Assembly: GCF_017571495.1 (NCBI RefSeq)
Contig: NZ_JAGETZ010000001.1
Coordinates: 372,001 to 436,000 of the forward strand
Length of the DNA: 64,000 nucleotides
Reading direction: 5' to 3'
DNA from: Hymenobacter negativus
GTDB taxonomy: Bacteria; Bacteroidota; Bacteroidia; Cytophagales; Hymenobacteraceae
Within the stretch, counting starts at the first letter, position 1. The number at the start of each line of letters is the position of its first letter. Positions 7,120-15,373 of the stretch are shown one piece after another. The position numbers were made by a program, and so were the translations under genes. Below the pieces are notes generated by a model. It had not been told where the DNA came from and searched no databases. It worked only from the letters and a program-made list of their open reading frames with translations.

Positions 7120-8124
7120 CTATTCCAACTCTCCACGCAACGCATACACGCGCCGCAGGTTGCGAATGAGACGCGTCGACTCGTCGAAGTCCAGCGTCTG
7201 GGCACCATCGGAAGCAGCGGTTTCAGGGGTTTCGTGGGTTTCGTACACAATGCCGTCGGCCCCGGCCAGCACCCCGGCCAGCGCCATCTGGGGCACAAAC
7301 TCGCGAATGCCAATGCCGTGCGAGGGGTCCACGATGACGGGCAGGTGGCTCTTGGCCTTGAGAATCGGAACGGCGTTCAAATCCAGGGTATTGCGACTGG
7401 CCGTTTCGAAGGTCCGAATGCCACGCTCGCAGAGCATCAGCTTCTCGTTGCCGCCCGAAAACACGTACTCGGCCGATGAGAGCAGTTCCTCAACGGTGCC
7501 CGAGATGCCGCGCTTGAGCAGCACGGGTTTGTCAACGCCGCCCAACGCGTCGAGCAGATTGAAGTTCTGGGTGTTGCGGGCGCCCACCTGGAATACGTCC
7601 ACGTAGTCGTGCATCTCTTCCACCTGCGACACCTGCATCACCTCAGTCACGATTTTGATGCCGCGCTCGCGGGCCATGCGGTGGAATACTTTGAGCCCAT
7701 CCATGCCCAGCCCGCGAAACGCGTAGGGCGACGAGCGGGGCTTGAAGACGCCGCCGCGCATGAGCCGCACGCCGTTGTCGAGCAGGTGCGTCATCACCTT
7801 TTCCATCTGAGATTCGCTCTCGATGCTGCACGGACCCGCACAAATAGCCAGCGAGCCCTCGCCTATCGTCACGCCGTCGCCGAGGTCGAGCACGGTGGGC
7901 TTCACGCGCCACTTGCGGCTAACCAGCTTGTAGTCGTCGGATACATGGTGCACGTCGCGCACGCCCGGCAGCTGGCCAATGGTGCGGATGTCGACGTCCT
8001 GCTTGCCAATGGCCACCAGGTAATGCGCGTGCTGGGTGGTGACTTCGGTGGTCTTGTAGCCCTGCTGCTTGAGGTGTTCGGTAATGACAGGGACCGAAGC
8101 CGAGTTTTCTAGTTGAATTATCAT
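7120..8124 (-). CDS. aroF: 3-deoxy-7-phosphoheptulonate (DAHP) synthase, AroF type with N-terminal regulatory domain
   Basis: This 334-residue enzyme condenses phosphoenolpyruvate and erythrose 4-phosphate, the first step of the shikimate pathway. Residues 1-70 form a ferredoxin-like domain as in the type I-beta enzymes (Thermotoga style), which gives feedback control. The barrel follows, with AGPCSIES, RGGVFKPRSSPYAF and VDPSHG, the PEP- and metal-binding segments of the KDO8P/DAHP synthase family. I chose the ATG giving MIIQLENSASV, because the longer frame adds a low-complexity alanine/glycine stretch. It is the last large gene of the trp operon, so carbon entry to the pathway is co-expressed with the trp enzymes. 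Confidence 0.93.
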   Translation of the reverse strand: MIIQLENSASVPVITEHLKQQGYKTTEVTTQHAHYLVAIGKQDVDIRTIGQLPGVRDVHHVSDDYKLVSRKWRVKPTVLDLGDGVTIGEGSLAICAGPCSIESESQMEKVMTHLLDNGVRLMRGGVFKPRSSPYAFRGLGMDGLKVFHRMARERGIKIVTEVMQVSQVEEMHDYVDVFQVGARNTQNFNLLDALGGVDKPVLLKRGISGTVEELLSSAEYVFSGGNEKLMLCERGIRTFETASRNTLDLNAVPILKAKSHLPVIVDPSHGIGIREFVPQMALAGVLAGADGIVYETHETPETAASDGAQTLDFDESTRLIRNLRRVYALRGELE

Positions 8125-8234
8125 GCTTTGTTTAGCCGTTGCCTCACCCCCTGCCGCCGCTCCCAAAAGCTAGGGGCATCGGCTTTGCGCAGGTGAGTTT
8201 TAGCTTGAATTATTTAACAATAGTGAGGCATTGG

Positions 8235-9014
8235 TTACGCCTGCCTGATACCCTGCACAAACGCGGCGGCGGCGGCTGGCGCATCGCTCGCACCTTCCAA
8301 GGCCCGAATGAGGGCGGAGCCGATAATGGCTCCGTCGGCATACTGGCAGGCGCGGTCGAAACCGGTTTTTTCGGCAATGCCGAAACCGATGAGGCGGGGG
8401 TTCCGGAGGTTCATGCCCGCAATGCGCTTGAAGTATTGCTGTTGTGCTTCGGCATCGGGCAAGGTGGTGCCGCCCGTGGTTCCGGGGCCCGACACGAGGT
8501 AGAGAAACGCATCCGACAGGGCATCAAGCCGCCGGATTCGGGCTTCCGAGGTTTGGGGAGTGATGAGGAAAACCGCTTTCAGGCCGTATTGCTGGAAGAG
8601 GGGATGATACATTTCCTCGTACTCATCAAGCGGCAAATCGGGCAGAATCAGGCCGTCGACGCCCACTTCGGCTGCGCGTTTGAGGAAAGCTTCCACCCCA
8701 AACTGCATTACCGGGTTGAGGTAGCCCATAAGCAGCACGGGCGTATCGGGCACGGCTGCTCTCAGGTCCTGCAGCTGCTCAAAAAGCACGGGCAGGTTCA
8801 TGCCATTGGCCAGCGCCACCGTGCTGCTGTGTTGGATAACCGGGCCATCGGCCAGCGGGTCGGAGAAGGGCATACCAATTTCGAGGATGTCGGCCCCGGC
8901 ATTTACCAGGGCTTCGGCCAGCGGAATGGTGTCGTGCAGGCCGGGGTAGCCAGCGGTGAAGTAGGTATTGAGCAAGTTCTTTTTGCTCTGGAAGGCTTGG
9001 GCGATTCTGTTCAT
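8235..9014 (-). CDS. trpA: Tryptophan synthase alpha subunit
   Basis: This 259-residue TIM-barrel protein cleaves indole-3-glycerol phosphate to indole and glyceraldehyde 3-phosphate, passing indole to TrpB. YFTAGYPG and LEIGMPFSDPLADGP carry the catalytic Glu (E45) and Asp (D56), spaced 11 residues apart as in the enterobacterial enzyme. The phosphate-binding GFGIAEK and GSALI loops are near the C-terminus. It lies 67 bases after trpB, in the usual B-A order. Confidence 0.96.
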   Translation of the reverse strand: MNRIAQAFQSKKNLLNTYFTAGYPGLHDTIPLAEALVNAGADILEIGMPFSDPLADGPVIQHSSTVALANGMNLPVLFEQLQDLRAAVPDTPVLLMGYLNPVMQFGVEAFLKRAAEVGVDGLILPDLPLDEYEEMYHPLFQQYGLKAVFLITPQTSEARIRRLDALSDAFLYLVSGPGTTGGTTLPDAEAQQQYFKRIAGMNLRNPRLIGFGIAEKTGFDRACQYADGAIIGSALIRALEGASDAPAAAAAFVQGIRQA

Positions 9015-9081
9015 AAGTAGGTTGCGGCAGAGGATTTTGCAGAAGCCGCAGAATGGTCCACGTCCTTTGCAGCCTAAAAAA

Positions 9082-10278
9082 TCAAATCAGTTTGTCCATG
9101 TTCTTGAGGTAGGTCTCCAAATCCTTGTCGCCGCGGCCGGAGAGATTTACCACTACCACGTCATCAGGCCCGGCCCCTAGCTGCGCGAGGGCTGCCAGCG
9201 CGTGTGCCGTTTCCAAGGCCGGAATAATGCCTTCCAGTCGGCTCAGCTCGCTCACGGCTGCCAGGGCTTCGTCGTCGGTAATGGAAATGAATTCGGCCCG
9301 TCCCGAAGCGCCCAGGTGCGCGTGCAGCGGCCCGATGCCGGGGTAGTCCAGGCCCGCGCTCAGCGAGTAGGGCTCCGTAATCTGGCCGTGCTCGTCCTGC
9401 ATCAGCAGCGTGCGGCTGCCGTGGATGATACCCGGCGTGCCCAGCACCGACGTGGCCGCCGAATGCCCGGAATGGATGCCATGCCCAGCCGCTTCCACCG
9501 CAATAAGGCGCACGGCCGGCTCGTCCAGAAAATGGTAGAAGGCCCCAGCCGCGTTGGAGCCGCCGCCCACGCAGGCCACCACGAAACCGGGCAGCTCGGA
9601 ACCGGTTTTTTCTAGCAGCTGAACCCGCATTTCCTCGCTGATAACGGCTTGCAGGCGCGCCACCAAATCGGGGTACGGGTGTGGGCCCACTACCGAGCCA
9701 ATAATGTAATGGGTGTCGACGGGGTTGGCAATCCAGTCGCGAATGGCCTCGTTGGTGGCATCTTTCAGGGTCTGGCTGCCGCTTTCGGCGCGGCGTACTT
9801 CGGCTCCGAGTAGGCGCATGCGGGCCACGTTGGGTGCCTGGCGCTCCATGTCAATGGCGCCCATATATACCACACAGGGCAGGCCCATGAGGGCGCACAC
9901 GGTAGCGGTAGCCACGCCGTGCTGACCAGCCCCGGTTTCGGCAATGATGCGCTTCTTGCCCAGCCGCTGGGCCAACAGAATCTGCCCCACGGTGTTGTTG
10001 ATTTTATGGGCGCCGGTGTGGCACAGGTCTTCCCGCTTCAGAAAAATGCGGGTGCCGTATTTCGCCGAAAGCCGCTTGGCTTCGAACAGCGGCGTGGGCC
10101 GGCCCACGTAGTCGCGCAGCAGCTGGTGCAGCTCGGCCTGAAAGCTGGGTTCGGCCATGATTTCCAGGTATTGCGTGCGCAACTCCTCCACATTAGGGTA
10201 GAGCATTTCGGGCACAAAAGCGCCGCCGAACTCGCCGTAGTAGCCACGGGCCGTGGGTTGCTGATAGGATGTGGTCAT
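9082..10278 (-). CDS. trpB: Tryptophan synthase beta subunit
   Basis: This 398-residue PLP enzyme joins indole and serine to make tryptophan. [10 protein letters not shown] holds the PLP lysine (K92). EFGGAFVPE lies at the N-terminus, and GGGSNAAG is the PLP phosphate loop. This is a canonical TrpB1 in length and motifs, preceding trpA as expected. Confidence 0.97.
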   Translation of the reverse strand: MTTSYQQPTARGYYGEFGGAFVPEMLYPNVEELRTQYLEIMAEPSFQAELHQLLRDYVGRPTPLFEAKRLSAKYGTRIFLKREDLCHTGAHKINNTVGQILLAQRLGKKRIIAETGAGQHGVATATVCALMGLPCVVYMGAIDMERQAPNVARMRLLGAEVRRAESGSQTLKDATNEAIRDWIANPVDTHYIIGSVVGPHPYPDLVARLQAVISEEMRVQLLEKTGSELPGFVVACVGGGSNAAGAFYHFLDEPAVRLIAVEAAGHGIHSGHSAATSVLGTPGIIHGSRTLLMQDEHGQITEPYSLSAGLDYPGIGPLHAHLGASGRAEFISITDDEALAAVSELSRLEGIIPALETAHALAALAQLGAGPDDVVVVNLSGRGDKDLETYLKNMDKLI

Positions 10279-10306
10279 GGAATAAGCTTGTTTAGTTTTC
10301 GGTTAC

Positions 10307-11029
10307 TCAGGCGCTTTTTAAGGCCGCCAGCATCTCCCCCACCCGGTTGGCATCTTTCACACCGGGCGCGGTTTCGAAGCGGCTGTTTACATCGAAGCCC
10401 ACCAGGCCGGGCAGGCGCAGGGCCTTCAGCGCGGGGGCGTGTTCGAGGCCCAGCCCGCCGGCCAGAAAATACGGCACGGGCAGGCTGTAGCCGGCCAGCA
10501 CGCTCCAGTCGAAAACGGTGCCGTTGCCGCCGGGCGCGGCGCCTGGAGTATCAAAGAGGAAGAAGTCGCAGTACGGCACATAAGGTAGCAGGGCGGCCAC
10601 ATCGAGCGTCCGGCCCACCGAGAAAGCCTTCATCACCAGCAAGCCGGCTTCGCCAAGCTCCTCGCACTGCGCGGGCGACTCCTGCCCGTGCAGCTGCGCA
10701 GCGGCCAAGCCAAAACGCTCGGCCGTGGCCAGGATATTTTCGGTGGTTTCATTCACGAAAACGCCCACTTTCCAGATGGCCGGCGGCAGGGCCTGCACCA
10801 GCGCGGGAGCCAGCGAATCACCCACGTAGCGGGGCGACTTCGGCGCGAAGATGAACCCCAGAAAATCCGGCTCCAGCGCGGCTACCTCGGCCAGCGCGGC
10901 TGCATCGCGCATGCCGCACACCTTCACCAGCTGTCGGGCGGGCGCTGCTGCGGGCACGGCCGGTCCGGTGGCACCGGGCACACCCACGGTCAGGGCTAAC
11001 GCGGAAAGATTGGGACGGGGCGTTTTCAT
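10307..11029 (-). CDS. trpF: Phosphoribosylanthranilate isomerase
   Basis: This 240-residue barrel enzyme catalyses the Amadori rearrangement of N-(5-phosphoribosyl)anthranilate. The family start motif KVCGMRD holds the catalytic Cys, and LFDTPGAAPGGNGTVFDW and LAGGLG follow. The first ~34 residues are a Pro/Ala-rich extension absent from most TrpF. No ATG lies nearer the domain, so either the extension is real or a GTG/TTG start is used. The frame begins 13 bases after trpC. Confidence 0.93.
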   Translation of the reverse strand: MKTPRPNLSALALTVGVPGATGPAVPAAAPARQLVKVCGMRDAAALAEVAALEPDFLGFIFAPKSPRYVGDSLAPALVQALPPAIWKVGVFVNETTENILATAERFGLAAAQLHGQESPAQCEELGEAGLLVMKAFSVGRTLDVAALLPYVPYCDFFLFDTPGAAPGGNGTVFDWSVLAGYSLPVPYFLAGGLGLEHAPALKALRLPGLVGFDVNSRFETAPGVKDANRVGEMLAALKSA

Positions 11030-11042
11030 GGGGCCTGACTAC

Positions 11043-11858
11043 TTATGCGTTAACTAGTTTCGGCAGGGCCAGAATTTCCTGCACCAAAGCCGCGCAGGCT
11101 CGCTCGGGACGGGCCTGCCGCATAAACGCCTCACCCAGCAGAAAGCCCTGGTAACCAACTTCGCGCAGCTGGCCAATGGCCTGAGCGGTGGAGATGCCAC
11201 TTTCCGAAACCTTCACAAAATCAGCGGGAATCCGCTCCGCCAATGCCAGCGAAGTATCCAGGCTCAGGCTGAAATCGTGCAGGTTGCGGTTGTTCACCCC
11301 GATGAGGTTTACGGCGTCGGCGTTGGCCGAGCGCGCCAGCTCAGCAGCGTCGTGCACTTCGAGCAGTACTTCCAAGCCCAGGGAGCGGGCCAGCCGGCCA
11401 AGCGAATCAATTTCCGCTGGTGTGAGCACGGCGGCGATGAGCAGGATGGCATCGGCCCCAATGCTCTTGGCTTCGAGAACCTGGTACTCATCCACCACGA
11501 AATCCTTGCGCAGGATGGGGCAGAAATTGAAGCGGCGGGCGGTAGTCAGGTCTTCGTTTTTGCCGCCGAAAAACTCGGCATCGGCGAGGATGGACAGGGC
11601 CGCCGCACCGGCCTGCATATAGCCCAGCGTGGTGCGCTCCACAGGGGCGTAGCGGTTAATCCAACCCTTAGAAGGTGATTTCCGCTTGAACTCCGCGATG
11701 AGGCCGCTGCTATCGGGCCGCGTGAGGTACTGGCGTAGCGACAAGGGTTGCGATTGAAAATACAAGCTGGTTTCGAGCAGCTTGACAGGTACCAGCTCGC
11801 GGCGAGTGGCTACTTCCTGACGCTTGTGCGCGATGATGGTATCAAGAATGGTGGGCAT
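11043..11858 (-). CDS. trpC: Indole-3-glycerol phosphate synthase
   Basis: This ~271-residue barrel enzyme closes the indole ring. Visible are MPTILDTIIAHKRQEV at the start, EFKRKSPSKGWI with the catalytic lysines, ILRKDFVVDEYQ, LIGVNNRNL and VSESGIS. I chose the ATG before PTILDTI because that is where the family begins. An ATG eight codons earlier adds an unconserved leader. TrpC and TrpF are separate proteins here, not the fusion seen in enteric bacteria. Confidence 0.95.
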   Translation of the reverse strand: MPTILDTIIAHKRQEVATRRELVPVKLLETSLYFQSQPLSLRQYLTRPDSSGLIAEFKRKSPSKGWINRYAPVERTTLGYMQAGAAALSILADAEFFGGKNEDLTTARRFNFCPILRKDFVVDEYQVLEAKSIGADAILLIAAVLTPAEIDSLGRLARSLGLEVLLEVHDAAELARSANADAVNLIGVNNRNLHDFSLSLDTSLALAERIPADFVKVSESGISTAQAIGQLREVGYQGFLLGEAFMRQARPERACAALVQEILALPKLVNA

Positions 11859-11959
11859 TGGGAGTGGAGTGTTAGGAGCCAAGGGGTGGGAGTATCGGAG
11901 TTAGGAACCGGGCTTTAGGAAACGTTCGTCTTTAACCCTTAAATCTTAATTCCCAGTTC

Positions 11960-12955
11960 TTAACTTATTGACAGCATGGTTTTAAATGAATTTTTCGCCG
12001 CCCCCGAATCCAGCGATTCACGGCTTTTAGCCAGGGCTTCGGGCCAAGCCAGGCCGGGGCGGGCGCATTGCAGCGCCAAGGCGGCATTGGCCGTGACGAC
12101 ATTGCGCTGAGCAGTTGTGCTGTTGCCTGACAATACGTCGAAAAACAGCTCAGCGGCGGCTTTTACGGTGCTGCCGCCGGCCAGGTCGGTGGCCAGGCAG
12201 GTGGTCAGGCCAAGGGCTTCGGCGGTTAGCATCCGCTCGCCTTCGAAGGAGGAAACCACTTTGGCCGGGCCGGTGAGGGCCAGCTCGTCGTAGCCATCCA
12301 GGGCGTGCACCACGGCGTAGCGCGTGCCGGTGGGCTGCATGAGGTAGTGGTAGAGGCGCTGCAATTCCAGACTGAACACGCCCAGCAGCTGCGCGGCCGG
12401 CCGGGCTGGATTCACCAGCGGGCCGAGGATGTTGAAGAAGGTGCGCAGCCCCAGTTCCCGCCGCACCGGCCCGGCATGGCGCATGGCCGGATGGAAGGCC
12501 GGCGCGTGCAAAAAGCAGATGCCCGCTTGGTCGAGTTGCCGCCGCAGCTGGTCGGAGTCGGCCTCAAAATCATACCCGAAATGCGCCAGCACATTGGACG
12601 CCCCCGATACCGAAGAAACCCCAAAGTTGCCGTGCTTGGCGACCCTCACCCCCGCCCCGGCCACTACAAAGCAGGCCAACGTGGAGATGTTGAGCGTATT
12701 TTTGCCATCGCCGCCCGTGCCCACAATGTCAAGCACTTCATTGGTGTCCAGCATCGGGTCGCGGCTCAAATCGAGAAGGGCTTGGCGAAAACCGGCCAAC
12801 TCGGCCACGGTGATGGGGCGCATGCGGTACACGGCCAGGAAGGCTGCTGTTTCGGCCGGGTTAGCCCCGCCCTCGCCCAGTTGGCGCATAGCAGCGTGGG
12901 CCTCGGCATGGGTCAGAGGCTGGTGGTCAAAAAGCTTGGTGAGAATCTGTTTCAT
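11960..12955 (-). CDS. trpD: Anthranilate phosphoribosyltransferase
   Basis: This 331-residue enzyme transfers phosphoribose to anthranilate. The PRPP loop GTGGDGKNTLNIST, the KHGNFGVSS segment and FLHAPAFHPAM are the family hallmarks. It is not fused to TrpG. A pair of small hairpins lies in the 83-base gap before it. Confidence 0.95.
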   Translation of the reverse strand: MKQILTKLFDHQPLTHAEAHAAMRQLGEGGANPAETAAFLAVYRMRPITVAELAGFRQALLDLSRDPMLDTNEVLDIVGTGGDGKNTLNISTLACFVVAGAGVRVAKHGNFGVSSVSGASNVLAHFGYDFEADSDQLRRQLDQAGICFLHAPAFHPAMRHAGPVRRELGLRTFFNILGPLVNPARPAAQLLGVFSLELQRLYHYLMQPTGTRYAVVHALDGYDELALTGPAKVVSSFEGERMLTAEALGLTTCLATDLAGGSTVKAAAELFFDVLSGNSTTAQRNVVTANAALALQCARPGLAWPEALAKSRESLDSGAAKNSFKTMLSIS

Positions 12956-12966
12956 TGTTAGCTTTT

Positions 12967-13028
12967 AGCTACCAGCCATTGGCTGATAGCTGTCGTTCAA
13001 AATACCTGATAGCCAGCAGCCATCAGCT
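12967..13028. repeat. Two small hairpins in the trpG-trpD gap
   Basis: AGCTACCAGCCA / TTGGCTGATAGCT and CTGATAGC / CATCAG form adjacent imperfect palindromes between trpG and trpD. Similar AGCTGATAGCC words recur near 25390. They may adjust mRNA stability inside the operon. No function is shown. Confidence 0.45.
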
Positions 13029-13038
13029 AATTACTCAA

Positions 13039-13608
13039 TTAAGCTAGCCAGTTTGCCAGCATTTGGGCACCGTGTTCAGTCAGGATGCTTTCGGGGTGAA
13101 ACTGCACGCCGCGCACATCAAAGTCGCGGTGCCGGAAGGCCAGTACTTCGCCACTGGCGTCGCGGGCCGTGACTTCCAGCGTGGCCGGCACCGACTCAGG
13201 CCGAACGGCCCACGAGTGGTAGCGGCCCACCTGAAACCGGCTGGGCAAGCCCGCGAAAAGCCGCTCGTCAGGCACCGCTACTTCCGCCTCATTGGCCACG
13301 CCATGCAGCACGGCGGGAATGTTGTAGAGTTCAGCGCCAAAGCTTTCCATCAGCCCCTGGTGGCCCAGGCATACGCCCAGTATCCGCTTGGTGGGGGCAT
13401 ACTGCTGAATAATGGCCGGCATCAGCCCAGCCTCGGCCGGGATACCGGGACCGGGCGAGAGCAGGATGGCATCGTAGGCTGCCACGGCATCAAGCGTCAG
13501 CTGGTCGTTGCGAACAACGGTCAGGTTTGAGCCGTGGCCCAGCTCGCGCAGCAGGTGCACCAGATTGTAAGTGAAGGAATCGTAGTTATCGAGAACGAGG
13601 ATTTTCAT
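13039..13608 (-). CDS. trpG: Anthranilate synthase glutamine amidotransferase component
   Basis: This 189-residue class I amidotransferase supplies ammonia to TrpE. The triad is visible as Cys in GVCLGHQG and His/Glu in VQFHPESIL. DNYDSFTYNL is the standard start. The frame begins 9 bases after trpE, giving a tight trpEG pair. The close paralogue PabA has nearly the same motifs, but the operon context supports TrpG, perhaps shared with folate synthesis. Confidence 0.95.
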   Translation of the reverse strand: MKILVLDNYDSFTYNLVHLLRELGHGSNLTVVRNDQLTLDAVAAYDAILLSPGPGIPAEAGLMPAIIQQYAPTKRILGVCLGHQGLMESFGAELYNIPAVLHGVANEAEVAVPDERLFAGLPSRFQVGRYHSWAVRPESVPATLEVTARDASGEVLAFRHRDFDVRGVQFHPESILTEHGAQMLANWLA

Positions 13609-13617
13609 GGCTATAAG

Positions 13618-15042
13618 TTATTTAACGCCCTCCGCGGCTCGCAAAGCGGCCCGCAAAGCCCCCAGCTTATGGTGCACTTCTTCCAACTCCGACTGGACGT
13701 TGGAAGCCGCCACTACGCCCGCTCCCGCCTGGAAATACAGCTGGTTGCCGGTGCTCAAAAACGAGCGAATCATAATGGCGTGGTTGAAGCTGCCATCAAA
13801 ACCCAAGTGCCCCAGACAGCCGCCGTAGTAGCCGCGCGCCGTGGGTTCCAGCCCGTCAATCAGCTGGATAGCGCGGTGCTTGGGCGCGCCCGACAGTGTG
13901 CCAGCCGGGAAGGTATCGGCCACCACCTGCAGGGTATCGGTGCCGTGGTCCAAATCGGCCGTGACCTTGCTTACCAGGTGAATGACGTGCGAGTAGAACT
14001 GGATTTCGCGCAGCGTGCGCACCTGCACCTTGGTGCCGTGGCGGGCCAGGTCGTTGCGGGCTAAGTCCACCAGCATCACGTGCTCGGCGTTTTCTTTGGG
14101 GTCGGCGGCCAGGCGCTGGGCGGCGGCGGCATCGGCGGCGTCATCGCCGGTGCGGCGGTAGGTGCCGGCAATGGGAAACAGGCTGGCTTCGCGGCTCTGC
14201 ACCAACACCTGCGCCTCGGGCGAGGAGCCGAAGATTTTATAGTCGCCGTAGTCGAAGTAAAACAGATAGGGCGAGGGGTTGATGGAGCGCAACGCCCGGT
14301 ATACGTTGAACTCATCGCCAGAAAACCCCTGCTGAAATCGGCGCGAAAGCACAATCTGAAACACATCGCCGCGCCGGCAGTGGGCTTGGCCCTGCGCGAG
14401 GCGCTTCAGAAACTCAGCATCGGTTTGGTTGCTCTGCTCCTCGCCCACCGTTGCAAAGCCAAAGCTGGGCACACTGGGGTTGCGCACCAGGTTTTCGAGC
14501 CGGGTTAAGCCGTCGGCATCCTCACTCACCTGCCCGGCCACGCTGTGCTCAAACAGGTGCAGCTCCTGCCGGAAATGATTGAAAGCGACGACGTAACGGT
14601 ACACCGCGTAGCGAATGAGGGGAATGTCGCCCGCCGGCACTTTGTCAGCGGCCAGCTTCACATCCTCAAAGCTCTGCACCGCCTCGTAGCCAATGTAGCC
14701 AAACAGGCCGGTGCTGATAAAAGGGAATTTTGCTGCCGTTGCATCCGGCGTAAAAGCAGCGGCAAACTCGCGCAGCCTGCCCAGCGCTTCCCGGGGGTCA
14801 GCCAGCTGCTCGCTGGTTTGCAAGCCGCCAGGCAGCTGCTGGCGCAGCTCGCCGCCCCGGCGCAACTCAAACGTAGCCAGCGGCTCACACACTAAGTAGC
14901 TGAAAGCATTTTGTTGGCCGTGATAGTCGGCGCTTTCCAGCAGCAGGCAGTTGGTGTACTGGTCGCGCAGGCGCAGGTACAGGCCCACCGGCGTCACGGT
15001 ATCGGCAAGCAGGCGGCGGGTGTGGGTGGTGAGTTGGGGCAT
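13618..15042 (-). CDS. trpE: Anthranilate synthase component I
   Basis: This ~474-residue enzyme makes anthranilate from chorismate with TrpG. The N-terminal LLLES motif is the tryptophan feedback site of TrpE proteins, and the chorismate-binding domain shows FQIVLSRRF, SPEAQV, PIAGTYRRTG and AGAGVVAASN. The N-terminal LLLES motif argues for TrpE and against PabB. I chose the ATG giving MPQLTTHTRR, because the longer frame would start within the attenuator's downstream arm. First structural gene of the operon, directly behind the leader and terminator. Confidence 0.95.
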   Translation of the reverse strand: MPQLTTHTRRLLADTVTPVGLYLRLRDQYTNCLLLESADYHGQQNAFSYLVCEPLATFELRRGGELRQQLPGGLQTSEQLADPREALGRLREFAAAFTPDATAAKFPFISTGLFGYIGYEAVQSFEDVKLAADKVPAGDIPLIRYAVYRYVVAFNHFRQELHLFEHSVAGQVSEDADGLTRLENLVRNPSVPSFGFATVGEEQSNQTDAEFLKRLAQGQAHCRRGDVFQIVLSRRFQQGFSGDEFNVYRALRSINPSPYLFYFDYGDYKIFGSSPEAQVLVQSREASLFPIAGTYRRTGDDAADAAAAQRLAADPKENAEHVMLVDLARNDLARHGTKVQVRTLREIQFYSHVIHLVSKVTADLDHGTDTLQVVADTFPAGTLSGAPKHRAIQLIDGLEPTARGYYGGCLGHLGFDGSFNHAIMIRSFLSTGNQLYFQAGAGVVAASNVQSELEEVHHKLGALRAALRAAEGVK

Positions 15043-15082
15043 AAGCTTCAGCTTGTGCGTCGTACTTAGGAGAATGAAATGC

Positions 15083-15111
15083 AAAAAGCCCGGCGGAGGG
15101 CCGGGCTTTTT
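15083..15111 (-). terminator. trp attenuator terminator hairpin
   Basis: On the minus strand, a perfect 12-base stem AAAAAGCCCGGC / GCCGGGCTTTTT with a 5-base loop ends in five T. It lies between the trp leader peptide and trpE, ~40 bases before the trpE ATG. It has no upstream gene to end except the leader, which is the position of an attenuator. Confidence 0.85.
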
Positions 15112-15139
15112 GTGGTTGCAAGCAAAATCAAAGCTGACT

Positions 15140-15217
15140 TCACCAAGCGCACAGGAAGACCGGTCCGATGTTTCGGAACTGCCACCACCAAGCCTGGGAA
15201 GTACGATGTAAGGTCAT
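15140..15217 (-). CDS. trpL: trp operon leader peptide (25 codons, three consecutive Trp codons)
   Basis: A 25-codon ATG frame on the minus strand contains AWWWQF at residues 9-14, and its last codon before TGA is also Trp. Four Trp in 25 residues, three of them in a row, is far above chance, and the frame lies directly upstream of a terminator hairpin in front of trpE. Ribosomes stalling at the Trp codons when charged tRNA-Trp is scarce would leave GGACCGGTCTT (15156-15166) free. That stretch can pair at 9 of 11 positions with AAGCCCGGCCC in the 5' half of the terminator, preventing termination. When Trp is plentiful the ribosome reaches the stop codon and covers this stretch. The peptide and pairings are seen directly; the mechanism is inferred from the classical trp attenuator. 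Confidence 0.8.
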   Translation of the reverse strand: MTLHRTSQAWWWQFRNIGPVFLCAW

Positions 15218-15249
15218 GTAAAGAAGACGTTTCCTTTGGAAGCGCTGCG

Positions 15250-15285
15250 CAAAGGTATAGCCTTATTTTTAAAATACCGGCAAAA
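15250..15285 (-). promoter_or_regulatory. Candidate trp operon promoter
   Basis: The minus strand reads TACCTTTG (15250-15257), a perfect match to the Bacteroidota -7 element TAnnTTTG. A TTTTG (15281-15285) lies 23 bases upstream, slightly further than the usual -33 spacing. It stands 33 bases before the leader peptide ATG. Confidence 0.55.
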
Positions 15286-15373
15286 CCAAGCAAATATTTA
15301 TACGACACTGGCAATTATTGGTTGACATTATCAACACAATAATAATTCACCTTATACCAGCGAGTGGTTTGCG

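Noticed and set aside
15182..15196. Pairing of the Trp codon run with the bases just before the attenuator terminator
   Set aside because: A partial match exists (GGCTT and GTGG with CCAC and AAGCC), but a ribosome stalled on the Trp codons would block it, the opposite of what attenuation needs; the 15156-15166 stretch is the better antiterminator.
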